DNA from: JAXIHJ01 sp034189755
GTDB taxonomy: Bacteria > Planctomycetota > Phycisphaerae > SM23-33
Length of the DNA: 7,910 bases
Direction: 5' to 3'
Assembly (NCBI GenBank): GCA_034189755.1
Contig: JAXIHJ010000044.1
Span: 1 to 7,910, forward strand
The notes below the pieces were generated by a model. The model made no database searches. It was not told the DNA's origin and saw nothing but the letters and a program-made list of their open reading frames with translations. Position 1 is the stretch's first letter, and each line of letters begins with the position of its first letter. Below, in pieces: positions 6,409-7,910 of this stretch. The position numbers and the translations under genes are program-made.

Positions 6409-7910
6409 GTTCTTCTGGAAACTCTTCGCGGGCAACCTGCTGCTGATGGGGATAATCCTGTCCGTCGGTGGGCTTCTCTCATATCGCCATCTCAATGCCA
6501 ACTATCAGCGCGAAAACACCGAAGACCAACGCCGCATGGCTCGGATATCTCAGTTGCATTTCCAGCGTATCTGGCCCCGACCGATTAGCGAAATTGACGT
6601 TGAGTGCAAGCGGTTTTTTGCGGATTCACCGATGCGGGTAAGCGTTATAGACGCCGACGGCTGCGTCCTCGGCGACAGCCAGGCCGATCCGCATAGCATG
6701 GAAAACCACAAGACCAACGACAGGCCGGAGATTATCAGCGCCTTACAAGGAAAAGAAAGCCAAGACACCCGCTCCAGTGAAACCCTGGGGGTGGAGTTTC
6801 GGTATTTCGCCGAACCAATCAGGAAAGACAACAAAATCGTCGGCGTCGTTCGTGTTGCTATGCCCGTCCGGGCCATCGCGGAGGGTCGAGCCGTCATCCG
6901 CAATGCACTGCTGTTGGCGGCCCTGGCTGCAGTGGCCGTCGCGGTTGTGATCGCGGGGCTGCTGGGCTGGATATGGCATTCGCCTATTCGGCAGATTACA
7001 CGGACAGCCCGGGCAGTCGCCACAGGAAACCTCACCGCAAAGGCCCACGTTCGCGGCTCGGATGAGCTTGTCCAACTGGCGACGGCCCTGAATGAAATGC
7101 GGCAAAGCCTCGCAAACCAGATTGATACGATTACCTCTCAGCGAGAACATCTGGCCGCCGTCGTTCAGAACCTCCGCGAAGGCGTTATCGCACTGGACGG
7201 ACAGGGACATATAATCCTGATGAATAAATCGTCAGCCGACATGCTTGACGTGGATGCGGCAAAAGCAGTCGGCCAACATCTTCAGACAGTCGTGCGGATT
7301 CCAGACGTTCTTGACGTATTCAATCAAGCCGCAGAGACGGGTAAACCGGTAAGCAGACAGATCGAAATTGCGACGGACCGTGGACAGCGGACAGTCGATT
7401 TGCACGCGGCAAATGTTGCCGGTACCGCTCAGGACGGCATCGCCGCCTTGCTGGTGCTGCGGGACATCACCGAGATTGCCCGCACCGCTGCAATGAAGGC
7501 CGAGTTCGTCGCAAATGCCTCCCACGAACTGAGAACCCCTCTGGCCACCATCCGGGCCGCCGTTGATTCGCTGGTATCCACAGAGGTCGGCGACACCGAT
7601 TCAATCCGGAAAATCCTGCCTATCCTGGACCGCCACGTCGCGCGCCTGGAGGAGATGACAAACGACCTGCTGGACCTGAATATCATTGAGACCGCAAAGC
7701 GACGACTCAGCACCGAGAAGATTGAGCTGGCCTCGCTCGCCGCCTGGGCCAAAGAGCGTTTCACCCAGGCCGCCGCCGACAAGAACATTGAATTGAAGAT
7801 CGGCGCGACCACGCCGGAATCAGTGTTTGAGTCCGACCGGACGCTGATTCAACTGATCCTCCAGAACCTGCTGGACAACGCAATCAAGTTCACAGCCGCC
7901 GGTCGGGTTG
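6395..7910 (+). CDS. phoR: Phosphate regulon sensor histidine kinase PhoR (partial, 3' end outside window)
   Basis: The frame is open from ATG 6395 to the window edge, giving 505 residues without a stop. Domains in order: membrane segment one (about 11-29); an extracytoplasmic sensor (about 31-166) with RVSVIDADGCVLGDS (81-95); membrane segment two (about 169-194); a HAMP linker (about 195-246); a PAS domain (about 250-360); and the HisKA dimerisation domain with phospho-accepting His377 in FVANASHELRTPLATI. The ATPase N-box NLLDNAIKFT (491-500) is present. The D- and G-boxes lie beyond the edge. The two-segment layout with an external sensor resembles Bacillus PhoR; E. coli PhoR lacks that external domain. 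It overlaps phoB by 14 bp, so the two are probably co-translated. PhoR is named from gene context, since the domain order is shared with related kinases such as WalK. Confidence 0.92.
   Translation, partial: MIRHRFFWKLFAGNLLLMGIILSVGGLLSYRHLNANYQRENTEDQRRMARISQLHFQRIWPRPISEIDVECKRFFADSPMRVSVIDADGCVLGDSQADPHSMENHKTNDRPEIISALQGKESQDTRSSETLGVEFRYFAEPIRKDNKIVGVVRVAMPVRAIAEGRAVIRNALLLAALAAVAVAVVIAGLLGWIWHSPIRQITRTARAVATGNLTAKAHVRGSDELVQLATALNEMRQSLANQIDTITSQREHLAAVVQNLREGVIALDGQGHIILMNKSSADMLDVDAAKAVGQHLQTVVRIPDVLDVFNQAAETGKPVSRQIEIATDRGQRTVDLHAANVAGTAQDGIAALLVLRDITEIARTAAMKAEFVANASHELRTPLATIRAAVDSLVSTEVGDTDSIRKILPILDRHVARLEEMTNDLLDLNIIETAKRRLSTEKIELASLAAWAKERFTQAAADKNIELKIGATTPESVFESDRTLIQLILQNLLDNAIKFTAAGRV

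Noticed and set aside
6550..7812. Several minus-strand open frames of 97-161 codons opposite phoR
   Set aside because: They are antisense to a kinase gene with all expected motifs, and their translations show no recognisable domain.

Overview
The window holds a phosphate-acquisition locus made of two divergent transcription units. The leftward (minus-strand) unit reads pstS-pstC-pstA-pstB-phoU and ends with an arsenate reductase gene (arsC). The rightward (plus-strand) unit reads phoB-phoR, and phoR runs off the right edge. Every long stretch is coding. The only non-coding pieces are about 70 bp at the left edge, a 167-bp divergent control region (5540-5706), and operon junctions of 17 nt or less. 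I saw no RNA gene, insertion sequence, CRISPR array or phage gene.

Organism: the DNA is moderately to strongly GC-rich and the genes are bacterial. Two transmembrane segments around an extracytoplasmic sensor in PhoR, a short PstS and a PstA with a large insertion argue against an enterobacterium. They would suit an environmental bacterium such as a planctomycete or deltaproteobacterium-like lineage. That placement is a low-confidence inference.

Layout: bases 1-70 follow arsC and hold only a weak inverted repeat. arsC (71-508) overlaps phoU (505-1179) by 4 bp. pstB (1194-2042) follows pstA (2056-3693) by 13 nt. pstA overlaps pstC (3690-4670) by 4 bp. pstS (4688-5539) is first in the operon and has a strong ribosome binding site. 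The divergent region contains a candidate Pho box upstream of pstS and a candidate phoB promoter that overlaps a second pair of Pho-box-like repeats. phoB (5707-6408) overlaps phoR (6395 onward) by 14 bp.

How the genes work together: PstS captures phosphate outside the membrane, PstC and PstA form the channel, and PstB hydrolyses ATP. PhoU links the state of the transporter to PhoR, which phosphorylates or dephosphorylates PhoB, and PhoB then drives pst. Arsenate is a phosphate analogue that enters through phosphate transporters. A redox-active ArsC made from the same transcript would therefore match uptake with reduction; no arsenite exporter is visible in the window.

The core system is well known. 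The least ordinary parts are the roughly 245-residue helical insertion in the first periplasmic loop of PstA, the arsC gene coupled to phoU, and the Pho-box-like repeats lying on the phoB promoter.
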